Shown here: piece by piece, positions 22,166 to 32,939 of the stretch | Layout: each line of letters starts with the position of its first letter | How positions within the stretch are numbered: the stretch's first letter is position 1 | DNA from: Limonium bicolor | Taxonomy: Eukaryota > Streptophyta > Magnoliopsida > Caryophyllales > Plumbaginaceae | DNA length: 64,000 nucleotides | NCBI GenBank assembly: GCA_023374045.1 | Contig: CM041776.1 | Location: forward strand, 141,673,296-141,737,295 | Direction of reading: 5' to 3' | Position numbers and translations under genes: made by a program | Notes under the pieces: generated by a model | Databases searched by the model: none | Told to the model about the DNA's origin: nothing | What the model saw: the letters and a program-made list of their open reading frames with translations, nothing else

Positions 22166-23660
22166 TGTTAGGTAAATACTATATATATATATATAGATTT
22201 ACAGCAAACTAAAAGCCAAGTGCACCTTAGTCGGAGTAGTACAACAAGTATCGTATCCACAGGGAAATTGTTCAATTATCCTATTATCGGTATTTAGTAA
22301 AAACAGTAAAAAGGGGGTTTAGCCGGAGGCAAGCTTGATTTGTTGTTGGATCAGTACAAAAATAATAAACACAGTAAAATAAGTTGAATTAATTGATGTG
22401 GATGGAAAAAGGTATCCTAGGATAGCGGGGGAATTACCTAAATTACTTAAACAGATTTATAACCATGTCTCAATTATTTATTGTCTATTGGAGTTAATAA
22501 TTGTCAGTTACGAACTCTTATTAATAGCCTCAGTATTTTCCTGCTCAATCCGGAGTGTAAATACCAAGGTTTATTCATTTGTGGTACTTTGACTATCTCA
22601 AAATCATATGTTGATAGTTACCATAAAAATGCAGTTGTTTGTCACGCAAAGCATTTAACAATATTTGTTGAAAGGAATTAAAACAAGTTTAAAAAGAGAG
22701 ACATGTGATAAATACTGATTTACGTAATATTAGAATCAAACCCCACACCTAGGATACAAAGGAAAATTACTCAAACATTAATGGAAATAAGAAGATAGCA
22801 CAGATAGATTTAGACATTATTTTAGAGAAAGAACGGGTCTGCACTCGCTCTCACTTCTACTGCCTCTCTTCTATTTCTTTTGTTTTGCTGAGTACGTGAG
22901 TAGTGTTGTGGTGTTACGGAGAAGATGAATGGAAGAGAATGATGGAGTGTGATGAGCGATGGTCTGTTGTGTTTTTTCTCTCGCACGTCTGTTTATTGTT
23001 GAAGGTGCTGGGTTTATATAGAAGCAGAGGATGATTGAAGATAGTGCTGGAGAGGAGACAGAGCTGAGTACGTGTGAGGCTTTTAAGGCAGGCGCCTGAT
23101 ATTACTGAAGTAGTAGATGGATATGTTTGCAGGCGCCGCAGAAGTTAGAGAAGCGTTTGTCGGTCGTAGTTGCAGCTCTATTTGTTGTCCGGTCTTATTT
23201 CCACGGACAGTTCTATTTCTTGTCCGTCCATATTCCACGGACACATTGTGTCCTTGCTTCTGTCCGCCCCTTGTCCGCCCTTATATCCGCGGACACAATT
23301 GCCCTGTCCGGCTCTATTGAGCGGACAAGACCCGGACGCTCCAAGCTCTGTCCGGCCTTTGTAATGCGGACAAGACACGGACGTAAGTCCCCTTGTCCGG
23401 TGTGGTTCGGACGAAAATTGGTTTTCTTCTAAAATGTTCGTTTTAGCTCCGATTTGAGATCCGTCTGCGCCTATGCGTTCGTCTCTTCTTCTACTTTGCT
23501 CCTATCTTAGTTTTCCTCATGTTTAACCAATAAATTTGTGAGATAATCAATAAAACATAAACTAGAGGAAAAATATACCTTAAGTGAAAAATGAGCAAGA
23601 AAAGTGCTAATATAATATATGAAATAAACCCATAAAACATGCTCATTTGGACACTTATCA
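22166..23660 (-). repeat. Element D 3' LTR (left copy, 1495 bp)
   Basis: In element orientation it starts TGATAAGTGTCCAAAT at 23660. It holds about 565 bases (roughly 22267-22831) missing from the right-hand copy and only one copy of the 45-bp repeat at about 23335-23384. A TATA box on the minus strand lies at 23012-23021. Confidence 0.9.
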
Positions 23661-24640
23661 CACCCCTACACTTACCTTTTGCTTGTCCTCAAGCAAATCC
23701 ATGTACCCAAGCAAGTAGGGAATGCTCAATACTAACAAATATTATTATGAAGGGTAGGATAAAGAGGTGAACGATACATGATCTTTAAACTTTTCGAGGA
23801 GTGTGATCCATCAACTGCTGGTGGCATAGGTGTACTCAGGGTAAAAATAAAAATTAGAGTTTCGAGGTATGATCCGGAGTACTTCAATGCTTCTTAGTTA
23901 AGGTGGCTTTGAGAACTTTTACCATGGCCAACTTCTCTCAAGAATGGGCATTGAGGAGAAATCAAAAGGAAAAATAGATTTATGCATTTGTTTCACTTTT
24001 GCATAAGAGATGAGAAGATAATATGTAGGCATCAAGCCTTTGTATTTAAGAACACTCAACTCTCCTTGTTGGTTACCAATGGTGTCTCGCAAGTCCCTTG
24101 TTTATTTTTATTTATTTATTTTTTTGACAGAGAGGAGCAGAGAGATTAAGCATTTAAAGCACAAAATGTCGCCAAAAAGGGCACACTCCCCACACTTAAA
24201 TTGAAGAATGTCCTCATTGTTCACCAGAAAAACAAGGGAAAGTTTCAGAAGACCTTTTCGGTAAGTAGATAAAATAGAGAGAACATAAAGGTCACAAATA
24301 AACATTTAAGCACAGAAACGCTCCTCTGCAGATTTTTTAAATAAAAGCATAATTAAAGAGACTGGTACTCCCCAGAGATTATTTTGCTTGCGTTATAGGA
24401 GTTCCCCCACACTTGAGCTTCAGCCTCAAGTAGCGTAGCTTGGTTGCGGTGTAGACATGACGTTGCACCTGCATAAGACACTAGAAGCAACCATACTGCA
24501 AACGGGGTTAAAAGTTAGCAAAAATAAAATGTAAAGAGAACCTAAAAATTAAAAGAGCATAAAAGCAAATAAAAGAAAAGTTCATCCGGGTTGCCTCCCG
24601 GAAAGCTGCCCTTCTTTAACGTCTTTGGCTAGACGCTTTG
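23661..24640 (-). other. Element D 3' untranslated region
   Basis: Next to the LTR the minus strand reads GGACAAGCAAAAGGTAAGTG followed by TAGGGGTG, the usual PPT region of Athila/Tat elements. Near 24585-24645 is the block that reads GGTTGCCTCCCGG on the plus strand, common to such elements and also present in element E at 31762. There is no pol gene and no other reading frame. Confidence 0.75.
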
Positions 24641-24643
24641 TTG

Positions 24644-25397
24644 TTAGATCAAACCTGGGGGGTGGTTATGAGGAGGAGATCCAAAGCATGGCTCGATGGT
24701 ATTTTTGAGTGTCCACCTGGGTGTATGTTTTCTTTTCTTATCCCGCTTTTCATCAGGTATTGGTGGTGGTATCTCTGTAATGGACATTCCGTCAGGAAGG
24801 GTGACAAAGAGAAGTGGAGATGATGGTGATTGAGTGTCCCTCACAAACTTGAGATCCTTGAATTTGTTATCTGGAGACCTTCCTGATGCAAACTCCAACT
24901 TTTCATCATAAGTTGAAGGGTGATTTCCCTTGGGCCACCCAAATGTGCACATTGGTTGTGGCAAGGAATGGTCGTCCAAGGATGAGAGATGTAGTGGAGT
25001 TCTCTTCGATGTCCAAAATGACAAAATCGCATGGGAAGTATAAGTGTTCCACTTTAATAATAACATCCTCCACCACTCCGCTTGGGTAAGCTACCGAACC
25101 ATCCGCCAGTTGAAGGGTCATCTTGGTCTTTTTCATTTCTCCAATTCCCAGCTTTTTGAAAGTGGAGAGGGGCATCAAATTTATGGAGGCACCCAGATCG
25201 CATAGGGAGTATGGAAATGAGGTGCTACCTATTGTGACTGGAATGGTGAAGCTGCCCGGATCATTGCATTTCGAAGGTAGTGGTTGTTTCAGAATAGTTG
25301 AGGAAACTACATTAAGTGGTACGGTACCGACTTCGGCTAATTTAGTTTTGTTGGAGATAAGGTGCTTGAGAAATTTGGTAGTTTGGCATTTTGGCAA
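24644..25397 (-). pseudogene. pro: Element D aspartic protease (Athila type), frameshifted
   Basis: The part 25397-24906 reads DPGSFTIPVTIG, then CDLGASINLMPLSTFKKLGI and VILGRPFLATT-like sequence (LILGRPFLATTNVHI). This is the standard Athila/Tat retropepsin with D-L-G-A as active site. The following ORF (25066-24644) overlaps it in another frame, so one frameshift lies near 24906-25066. Its C-terminal part is proline- and lysine-rich and ends where RT would normally begin. Confidence 0.85.
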
Positions 25398-25472
25398 TGA
25401 GGTCTACAAACTGTATGTTGACGTTTAGTTGTTTCAGCATTGCCAAAAACTTCCCATATTCATTCCCAATTT

Positions 25473-27388
25473 CTACTTTTGGAGTCGGTTTGGAAATGGT
25501 ATAGGCGGTTCTTGAGGAGAAGGTTTTGAAGCTGGTGGAATAGTGAGAATGCTGGGAGATGTCTTTTCTATTGGAGCCTCAACTCTTTCTTCACTATCCT
25601 CTTTGGATTCTTCTGACCTTTGCAGGATGTGAATCTCATTGGTTTTTCTACCGCTTCTCAAGGTTATCGCCTTAACCTTTTCTTCTTCTTCTTTCTTCAA
25701 AATCGAGCTTTTCATTTTCATAGCAGGCCACCAAGTCCTTAAGGTAGGTATTCTCGGACTGAATGCGATTTTTATAGACTGTGGCGGTGCTTTCCAGTTC
25801 AGCTACATTCCTTTTGGAAGTTTCGATTGCTACTACCCACTCTTGAAGGGAAGGGTGAAGTGTTGGAACCTTAACTGTTTTAGCCACCTCCATCTTTTCT
25901 TCATTGTGCTCCTTCACATAGATGCATTTGGCTTGCTCTCTTGGATTTGGCTCCGTTTGGCTTGGGAGAGTCCCAGGTGGTCTTCGAGCAAGTTGTTCTG
26001 CAATTTGATTGAATTTACCTTCGATTTTTTGGTTGAAAGCTTCTTGTGCATTAAGCTGGCTTTGAGTCATAGACATATATCCCTTCATCATCTCTTTGAG
26101 TTCCGCGTTTGGATCAACAGAGGATGAAGATGGTTGTTGTTGTTGGTGGAAACCTGGAGAGGCACCTTGTGCTCTATAACCCATATTAGAGTTTAGTTGG
26201 GGTCTGTTTCCCTGATAGGTATTGGAACTGTTGTTCTGCCCTCCTTGGTTTTGATCATTGTTTATCCATGAGAAATTCGGGTGATTTCTCCATGGGTAGT
26301 TGTTGTTGATGTTATTGTTGTAGGAATTACCGGGGCGGTTTCCTATGAATTGTACATCTTCGTACTGGTTTTTACCTTCGCATTGATGAGTTTCATGAGG
26401 ACCGGCGCATATGGCACATCCTTCTGTAGATGAGACTGGAGGTGAGGAAGCTATTGTCTTTACGATTTCGTTTTGAGATGTCGTTAGCTTTTCTACCATC
26501 TTTGCAAGGGACGAGATCTGGGCTGATAAATGATCCGTAGGCTCAACGTGGAGTAGGCCTGCTGCTCATGGCGCTCTTCCATTGGATCTCGTCCACTGTC
26601 TTGTATTGCTCGTCATGGTTTCGAGAAGGTTCATCCCTTCTTGAGGAGATTTCATCATGAAACTTCCTCCTGCAGAGGAATTTATGAGTAGTCGGTTCCC
26701 ATCATCTAGGCCATTGAAGAATGATAGGCAGAGGGATTGATCGTCGAGACCATGGTGGGAACACTTCATCAGCATATCTTTGAATCTGTCCCATGCGTCG
26801 TACAACGTTTCTCCCGGTTCCAGACAGAACGTGTTGATTTCTCCTATCAACTGCCTTGTTCTACTGTTGGGTAGTATTTGGCAAGGAACTTCTGAGCCAT
26901 TTGCAACCATGTATGGATTGATCGGGAGGGAAGACTTCGGTACCACCTGTTGCTGAATCTGACAACGAGTGAGGAAATAGTTGTAGACGGATTCTTTCCT
27001 TGACGTTGCCGGTTTAACCAAAGGAATTACAGAAGTCTAGGAAGAGACTTAAATGATTTGGGGCTTCATCTGGATTTTCTCCACTAAACTTGCCTAAATC
27101 CCGGACGGCGGTGATGTAGTGGGTTTTGAAAGCCCATCGTCCGGTTTCTTGCGGTGTTAGTTTGGGGAGAACTATGGCTGATGCCCTTCCTTCAGTATCC
27201 GGTTGGTGGTAATCAGAGAGGGCACGGTGTTCTGGTTGATCTGGTTGATTTTCATGGTCCATTTTTTCTATAACTTGGTTTTCGGCCATGTCTTGATTTC
27301 TCAGGTTTCTTCGTGCGTTAAATAAAGTGCGCTCGGGTTCGGGTCTCGGACTGATAGGTGGAGAACCTCGGGTTCGAGTATTTGGCAT
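25473..27388 (-). pseudogene. gag: Element D gag, two breaks
   Basis: The start is the ATG at 27388 (MPNTRTRGSPPISPRP). The capsid part contains LPKLTPQETGRWAFKTHYI and NHLSLFLDFCNSFG. The next frame (27021-26566) has TRQLIGEINTFCLEPGETLY and FNGLDDGNRLLINSSAGGSF. After a frame change near 26530, 26499-25672 has CAICAGPHETHQCEG (zinc-finger-like), NHPNFSWIN, a glutamine/asparagine-rich stretch and a coiled-coil-like tail. This layout is typical of Athila/Tat Gag. Breaks lie near 27018 and 26500-26566. Confidence 0.87.
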
Positions 27389-28053
27389 GCACAGAAGATC
27401 ATTTGTGGTTGTGAGGAACTGCGAAATTAATTAGTAAATAGATAAAGAAAAGCAAAGATATTGGTTAGGTTGATAAACTTTAATTTAACAACAATTATAT
27501 ATGTGTTTTTTTTCTATTTTTTTTTTTTAACAAGAGTAAAAAAATGAAAATAACTGAACAAAAAGAAACAAAAATAAATGCAGTTTAAGTAAACAATAAA
27601 ATTAAAGAAAAAGGACAGAATTAAATTGCGGGAATTAAAATGACAAGGGAAATTAAATAACAGAAATTAAATGTTAGTTAGTTAGAGTACTAGAATTTAA
27701 ATGTTAGAGACAAGGGAATTTAAAGAACAGGAATTTAAATGACAGAATTTAAATGTTAGTAATTAGTTGAAAGAAATTTAAATGACAGAAAATTTAAATG
27801 ACAGAAATTTAGAAGTTAGAATACTGAAATTTAAATGTTAGAAGTTAGATTGCTGAAATTTAAAGGACACTGGAAATTTAAATGACTGGGAATTTAAATG
27901 ACGGTAAAGTAAATGACTGAAAATTAAATAGTTGTAAGTAAATAACAGAAATTAATAGAAATAGAAATAAACAAACAAAAAAAATAATATAAACAAAATA
28001 TTATAGTATAGCAAGTAAGCTACCGAAAACTACGGAAATTGATGGAATCAATT
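27389..28053 (-). repeat. AT-rich leader of element D with short repeats
   Basis: This untranslated stretch between PBS and gag is built of degenerate units such as GAAATTTAAATGACAG and GAATTTAAATGTTAG, most regular at 27640-27960. I see no gene. Confidence 0.75.
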
Positions 28054-28071
28054 TCCCCGGCAACGGCGCCA
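28054..28071 (-). other. Element D primer binding site
   Basis: On the minus strand it reads TGGCGCCGTTGCCGGGGA, the PBS widely used by Athila-type elements and attributed to an aspartate tRNA. It lies five bases from the LTR at 28077 and fixes the orientation of the element. Confidence 0.88.
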
Positions 28072-28370
28072 AAACTTGTAGGGTAAATACTATACATATA
28101 TATATAGAGAGAGAGAGAGATTTACAGCAAACTAAAAGGCAAGTGCACCTTAGTCGGAGTAGTACAACAAGTGTCGTATACACAGGGAAAGAACGGGTCT
28201 TCACTCGCTCTCTTCTGCTGCCTCTCTTCTATTTCTTTTGTTTTGCTGAGTACGTGAGTAGTGTTGTGGTGTTACGGGAGAAGATGAATGGAAGAGAATG
28301 ATGGAGTGTGATGAGCGATGGTCTGTTGTGTTTTTTCTCTCGCACATCTGTTTATTGTTGAAGGTGCTGG

Positions 28371-28380
28371 GTTTATATAG
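28371..28380 (-). promoter_or_regulatory. TATA box of element D LTR
   Basis: The minus strand reads CTATATAAAC, at the same LTR position as in the left copy (23012-23021). A similar CTATAAAACC box occurs in element E near 33918-33927. Confidence 0.6.
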
Positions 28381-28694
28381 AAGCAGAGGATGATTGAAGA
28401 TAGAGCTGGAGAGGTGAGACAGAGCTGAGTACGCGTGAGGATTTAAGGCAGGCGCCTGATATTGCTGAAGTAGTAGATGGATATGTTTGCAGGCGCCGCA
28501 GAAAATTGGAGAGAGACGGTCGTGTGTAGTTGCAGCTCTATTTGTTGTCCGGTCTTATTTCACGGACAGTTCTATTTCTTGTCCGTCCATATTTCCACGG
28601 ACACATTGTGTCCTAGCTTCTGTCCGCCCCTTGTCCACCCTTATATCCGCGGACACAATTGCCCTGTCCGGCTCTAGTTGAGCGGACAAGACCC

Positions 28695-28829
28695 GGACGC
28701 TCCAAGCTCTGTCCGGCCTTTGTAATGCGGACAAGACACGGACGCTCCAAGCTCTGTCCGGCCTTTGTAATGCGGACAAGACACGGACGCTCCAAGCTCT
28801 GTCCGGCCTTTGTAATGCGGACAAAACAC
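28695..28829 (-). repeat. 45-bp tandem repeat, three copies, in element D right LTR
   Basis: Units start at 28695, 28740 and 28785 with GGACGCTCCAAGCTCTGTCC. The third has one changed base. The left LTR has a single copy. Each unit contains an inverted GTCCG/CGGAC pair. Confidence 0.94.
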
Positions 28830-29114
28830 GGACGCAAGTCCCCTTGTCCGGTGTGGTTCGGACGAAAATTGGTTTTATTCTAAAATGTTCGTTTTACCTC
28901 CGATTTGAGATCCGTCTGCGCCTATGCGTTCGTCTCTTCTTCTACTTTGCTCCTAGCTTGGTTTTCCTCATGTTTAACCAATAAATTTGTGAGATAATCA
29001 ATAAAACATAAACTAGAGGAAAAACATACGATAAGTGAGATGAGCAAGAAAAGTGCTAATATAATATATGAAATACACCCATAAAACTTGCTTATTTGGA
29101 CACTTATCAGCATG

Positions 29115-29496
29115 CTGGTTGATGAAGTTGGTCATCTACTGGGCATAGTTGTTTGCTCATTCCCCTACTTTATCTAACATTGCAGATTGATCAGCGAGGA
29201 TCACTTTGTTCAGCTTCTGGAGTTTAGCTTTTGTTATGCTTAGTTCGTTTGAGACATTGTATTTTGTCTTGTAGCCTTTGGGCCTCAGTTGTTAGTTTCC
29301 GCTTTTGATTACATTTGAGGATTGTATTAACGTTTTGTAATCTTTGACACTTTGTTGATACTTATGATATAAGTATTCGTTTTGGGCCTTTTCTCTGTTT
29401 GTTTATGCGCATTAGTTAGAGCCTTGCGTTATTAAGTAATAATACGCGGCGGTGTGTATACCCCTAACTCCTAGGCCAGTGTTTGAGGGTGTTACA
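29115..29496 (+). repeat. Element C 5' LTR, right part
   Basis: The LTR resumes after the duplicated GCATG and ends GTGTTACA at 29496, matching 39350-39729 of the 3' LTR. Confidence 0.92.
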
Positions 29497-29501
29497 TTTA
29501 G

Positions 29502-29513
29502 TGGTATCAGAGC
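29502..29513 (+). other. Element C primer binding site
   Basis: TGGTATCAGAGC is the initiator-methionine tRNA PBS, five bases after the LTR end. CAGAGCTCTG here is a 10-bp palindrome, a weak echo of the PBS hairpins of A and F. Confidence 0.9.
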
Positions 29514-29609
29514 TCTGGGTTCTAATCTGCTGGGATTTTAAGTTAGTCAGTCAGTCAGAAACGTCAGTACTGATGTTTGAGTCTAACTGCCTGCTGTTGG
29601 ACTTTCAGA

Positions 29610-30662
29610 ATGCCGCCAAGAAGAGCTCCAGGAAATGTTGCTGATGCTGTTCAGCAGTTCATGACGCAGCTCATGCAGACGATGGCTGCAGGGGGTGGAC
29701 AAGCTAGAGGAGGACCAGCTGGCAGACCTGGCCCAGCTGGGGCTGAGGCTAGAGGCCGGAATGTGAAGGCGCTCTAGGAATTTATGAATATGAAGCCCCC
29801 TTCCTTTGATGGGACTAGAGATCCTCTGGAGGACAATCATTGGTTGATTGAGGTGGAGGACTTCATACGAGTTATGGGCTCAGAGGAGGAGCAGAAGGTG
29901 GACTTTGCTACCTTCCTGTTCAAGGCCGAAGCCAAGGAGTGGTGGAGGTCTGTTATGGGGAAGTTCCCACAGCCATGGACGTGGGACCAATTTACAGGGG
30001 AGTTCAACAAACAGTTCTACCCTGATGTGTATAAGGACCAGCACATTCTGGAGTATAATAGGCTTCGCCAGGGGCGCGATATGAGTGTAGAGGAGTACGT
30101 CAGGAAGTTTATCAGTCTATCCAAGTTCGCGCCTGAGCCAGATGAGCATAGGAAGGCCACGAAGTTCGAGAGTGGCCTGAGACCAGATATCTGCTCTGCT
30201 GTGACGCCTCTGCGTCACAAGACCTTCAGGGACGTAGCTGACGTCGCCCTATTGGTAGAGGATGATTTGAGGGGCCGCCAGTCTGGTGGGAAGGACCAAA
30301 AGAGAAAGCAGAGGCCCGACGAGAGCGACATGAGGGATCAGTCTGCCTCTCAGAAGAAGCAGTCTACTGGGGACCGATTTGGGGATCGTCAGAGCTCAAG
30401 AGATAGAGGTGGTTCTTCGTCCTCAGCGTCTGCGCCGAAGTGCCAGGTCTGTGGCAAGTTTCATCGAGGCCAGGACTGCTACAAGAAGTCAGGAGCCTGC
30501 TTCAAGTGTGGATCCTTGGAGCACAGGATTGCTGAATGCCCTCAGACTGAGAGGAGCAGAGGTAGCTCAGGAGGTGGGACCGGAGGGTCCGTATCTGAGT
30601 CCAGAGATCGAGACCGGGCTGAGCAGAAGAAGAAGCCCAGGGCCAGGCCAGAGTGTATGTGA
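29610..30662 (+). pseudogene. gag: Element C gag, one in-frame stop
   Basis: The start ATG at 29610 gives MPPRRAPGN. A TAG at 29775-29777 interrupts the frame, which continues through the capsid domain (PPSFDGTRDPLEDNHWLIEV, WWRSV, FNKQFYPDVY) and two zinc knuckles, CQVCGKFHRGQDC and CFKCGSLEHRIAEC. A frameshift near 30645 separates it from the protease. It is intron-free, unlike gag of A and F. About 335 coding residues remain. Confidence 0.92.
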
Positions 30663-31395
30663 TGGCTGGAGGGAGGGAACGATCCACTAACAGAGTTGTC
30701 ACAGGTATTCTCCAGCTGTCTTCTCGTTCTGTTTTCTGCTTGTTTGACTCTAGAGCCACGCACTCTTTTATTTTTGCTGAGTTGGTGGGTGAGGTCGGTT
30801 TGCCTGTTGTGCCTCTGGGTGTTGAGTTGTGTGTGCATAGTCCATTGGTTAGGGACTCTTCTATGCTATTAAACTCTGTGTGTAAAGATAGTCCTATGCT
30901 AGTAAAGAATAGGGTTCTGTGTGCTGACCTCGTCCCGATGGAGATGACTACCTTTGATGTGATTTTGGGCATGGATTGGCTTGCTGCACACCATGCCCAT
31001 ATTGATTGTGCTGCGTCGAGGGTCACGTTCGAGGAGCCGGGCCAGCCCCGATTGACTGTAGCAGGGAATGGACTCCCGTGCTCGCCGCCAGTTATTTTAG
31101 CCATGCAGGCGTTCCGCCATTTGAGGAAAGGATGCCAGGGATATCTGTGCTACATCCCTAAGGTTCGTAAGGATGCGTTGCTAGAGGACATACCAGTGGT
31201 CAGAGACTTCCCAGATGCGTTTCAGGATGACGTACCTGGGCTTCCCCCTGTCAGAGAGGTGGAGTTCTCGATCGAGCTTGCACCTGAGCCTCAGCCGATT
31301 TCTAAGGCCCCATACCGGATGGCGCCTACTGAGCTTAAGGAGCTGAAGATCCAGTTACATGAGTTGTTGGATAAGGGCTTCATTCTCCCTAGTGT
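30651..31395 (+). pseudogene. pol: Element C pol: protease and start of RT
   Basis: The protease active site reads DSRATHSF in place of DSGATHSF (GGA to AGA), a likely loss of activity. GMDWLAAHHA and then [29 protein letters not shown] and LLDKGFILPSV follow. Element E cuts the frame at that point, and the RT resumes at 34775. Confidence 0.91.
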
Positions 31396-31396
31396 T

Positions 31397-31810
31397 AAGA
31401 CTGGAGCAATGTCCTCATTGCGTAGGAAGAATTAAATTAACGAGGTCATGCAATCTACCAGAGTACCTCACACAATTCAAAGCAGTAGGGAGTATGTAAA
31501 AATTGAAGTGCAAAGCAAAGAGAGTGTACTCCCCAGAGTTCGCAGAGTGTTTAGAGTAGCTCCCCTACACTTGAGAGCTCAGCTGTAGGAATGTGCATGA
31601 TGTTCCTGTAATGAATATTCTAAACAGCCAGAAGAACTCAAGTTAATTCTCCTCGTTCCCTCTCCTTTCTTTTTTATTTATATAAAACATATATATGAAT
31701 AATATGGAAAACAAAACATAGCAAAAATAGTAGGATAATAAAATTTAACTACTGGGTTGCCTCCCAGTAAGCTGCCCGTATTTATAGTCTGTGGCTAGAC
31801 TCCCGCTTCG
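31397..31810 (-). other. Element E 3' untranslated remnant
   Basis: The stretch contains the ACTGGGTTGCCTCCCAGTAA block (31758) and AT-rich sequence. No gene is visible. The PPT expected next to the end is missing. Confidence 0.6.
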
Positions 31811-32659
31811 TTATTCTGGATAAAAAATAAAAGTAGATAACAGCTTTGCCAGGAAAACAAAGTTAGCAGTAATTAAAAACAAACCACCTAGATCAAAACA
31901 AAACGTCACCTCGGCAAATAAAATAGGAAAGTAAATACTCCACAAAACTGTGTGTTTGAGGAGGTACTGCCGGTAATGTAGTTCTAACAGGAGACCAGGT
32001 GGTGATGACTTTTCTTCCTCAAATTGGAGGATGTAGACATCCTCCTCTTGTTGTTGAGGCTTATGGAGGCAGGGTGGAAGTTGATGAGAGACTGGTGGTA
32101 GCGGTGTTCCTTCCTCAGATTCGAGGATGTAAATTTCCTCTTCCGGTTGGTGAGGCTCAATAGGATAATCATCCTCTAGCTCACGGACTGGCTTAGACAA
32201 AATATCTTTAAATTTTAATTGCTCCTCTTGTGCTGGGATGGGATGGAGGAGAATTGTAACTTTCAGACATTTGCTCCAACTCAGCGTCGGAGAAAAATGT
32301 CCGGATAAGTTTCTTTATCTCCTCATCAGAATGTGTAGCTTCAATAATATCTGGCTCGAATCGATCTTCACTCTTGGAGTTACCACTGGAATCTCTTCTA
32401 GCGGCTTGACCTGACTCGGGAAAAATTCGTTTGGCCCTTGTGTAGATTGCTGTTCATTCTGATTGAAGTAGTCATATCCCAACTGAGCTTCTTTGTACTG
32501 TGTATTAGTCTGGTCGACTTCCCACCAGTACGGCTCTCGATTTGATTGCTGAGGTGGTTGATAATCCTTGACCAACCTTTGATAGGAGGACATCTTCTCT
32601 TGCATGTGCGTCCATTCCAAATCAATCAATAATCTCACCTCATCGTAGCCGCTCTCCAT
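31811..32659 (-). pseudogene. Element E reading frames of unknown function
   Basis: Two minus-strand ORFs follow the leader: 32659-32315 (MESGYDEVRLLIDLEWTH...) and 32200-31811 (acidic, with repeated YILESEE and YILQFEEE motifs). The second has two near-repeats of the pattern EEx-YIL-xEEE. I do not recognise a domain, and they show no capsid, zinc knuckle or protease motif. They occupy the place where related elements have gag. Confidence 0.5.
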
Positions 32660-32915
32660 TATCAGTAACTATCCTACAAAAACAAAAAAAAAATACCAAG
32701 TAGAATAGAACTAAAAATCGAAAAGAAACACAAAAACAAAATTAACTAAATAGAAAAACAAATAAGAAATAAAACAGAGATAAAAGAAAATTGCTAAAAT
32801 AAATAAAGAAAGTAAAATTAAATAAAATTAAATGAAGCGAGGAAAAATAAAATAATTGAAAAACTAAACAGAAATCTCAATAAAATTAAAAACCATCAAT
32901 TAACCGTGTCGGAGG
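32660..32915 (-). other. AT-rich leader of element E
   Basis: A-rich sequence on the plus strand lies between the PBS and the first ORF, with no gene. It parallels the leader of element D. Confidence 0.6.
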
Positions 32916-32933
32916 TCCCCGGCAACGGCGCCA
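32916..32933 (-). other. Element E primer binding site
   Basis: On the minus strand it reads TGGCGCCGTTGCCGGGGA, the same as in element D, and lies six bases from the LTR. Confidence 0.87.
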
Positions 32934-32939
32934 AAAACT

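Larger units (their letters stand above)
22166..29109 (-). mobile_element. Element D: Athila/Tat-type element with gag and protease only
   Basis: The boundaries are TGTTAGGTAAATAC at 22166 and GGACACTTATCA ending at 29109, with TSD GCATG at 22161-22165 and 29110-29114. The PBS on the minus strand (28054-28071) and the gag order show it reads right to left. It encodes Gag and an aspartic protease, and the sequence beyond has no RT, RNase H or integrase. It therefore belongs to the gag-pro non-autonomous class, which depends on relatives for pol. It interrupts the 5' LTR of C. Confidence 0.92.
28077..29109 (-). repeat. Element D 5' LTR (right copy, 1033 bp)
   Basis: It matches 22166-23660 except for an internal deletion of about 565 bp with GAAA at both edges and an expansion of the 45-bp repeat. 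A minus-strand TATA box lies at 28371-28380. GTCCG and CGGAC motifs alternate at 28557-28865. About 180 bases at the right end are nearly the same as the right end of the element E LTR. Confidence 0.91.

Noticed and set aside
30502..31104. 200-codon minus-strand ORF opposite element C gag/protease
   Set aside because: It is the complement of a well-supported protease frame and has no recognisable motif.
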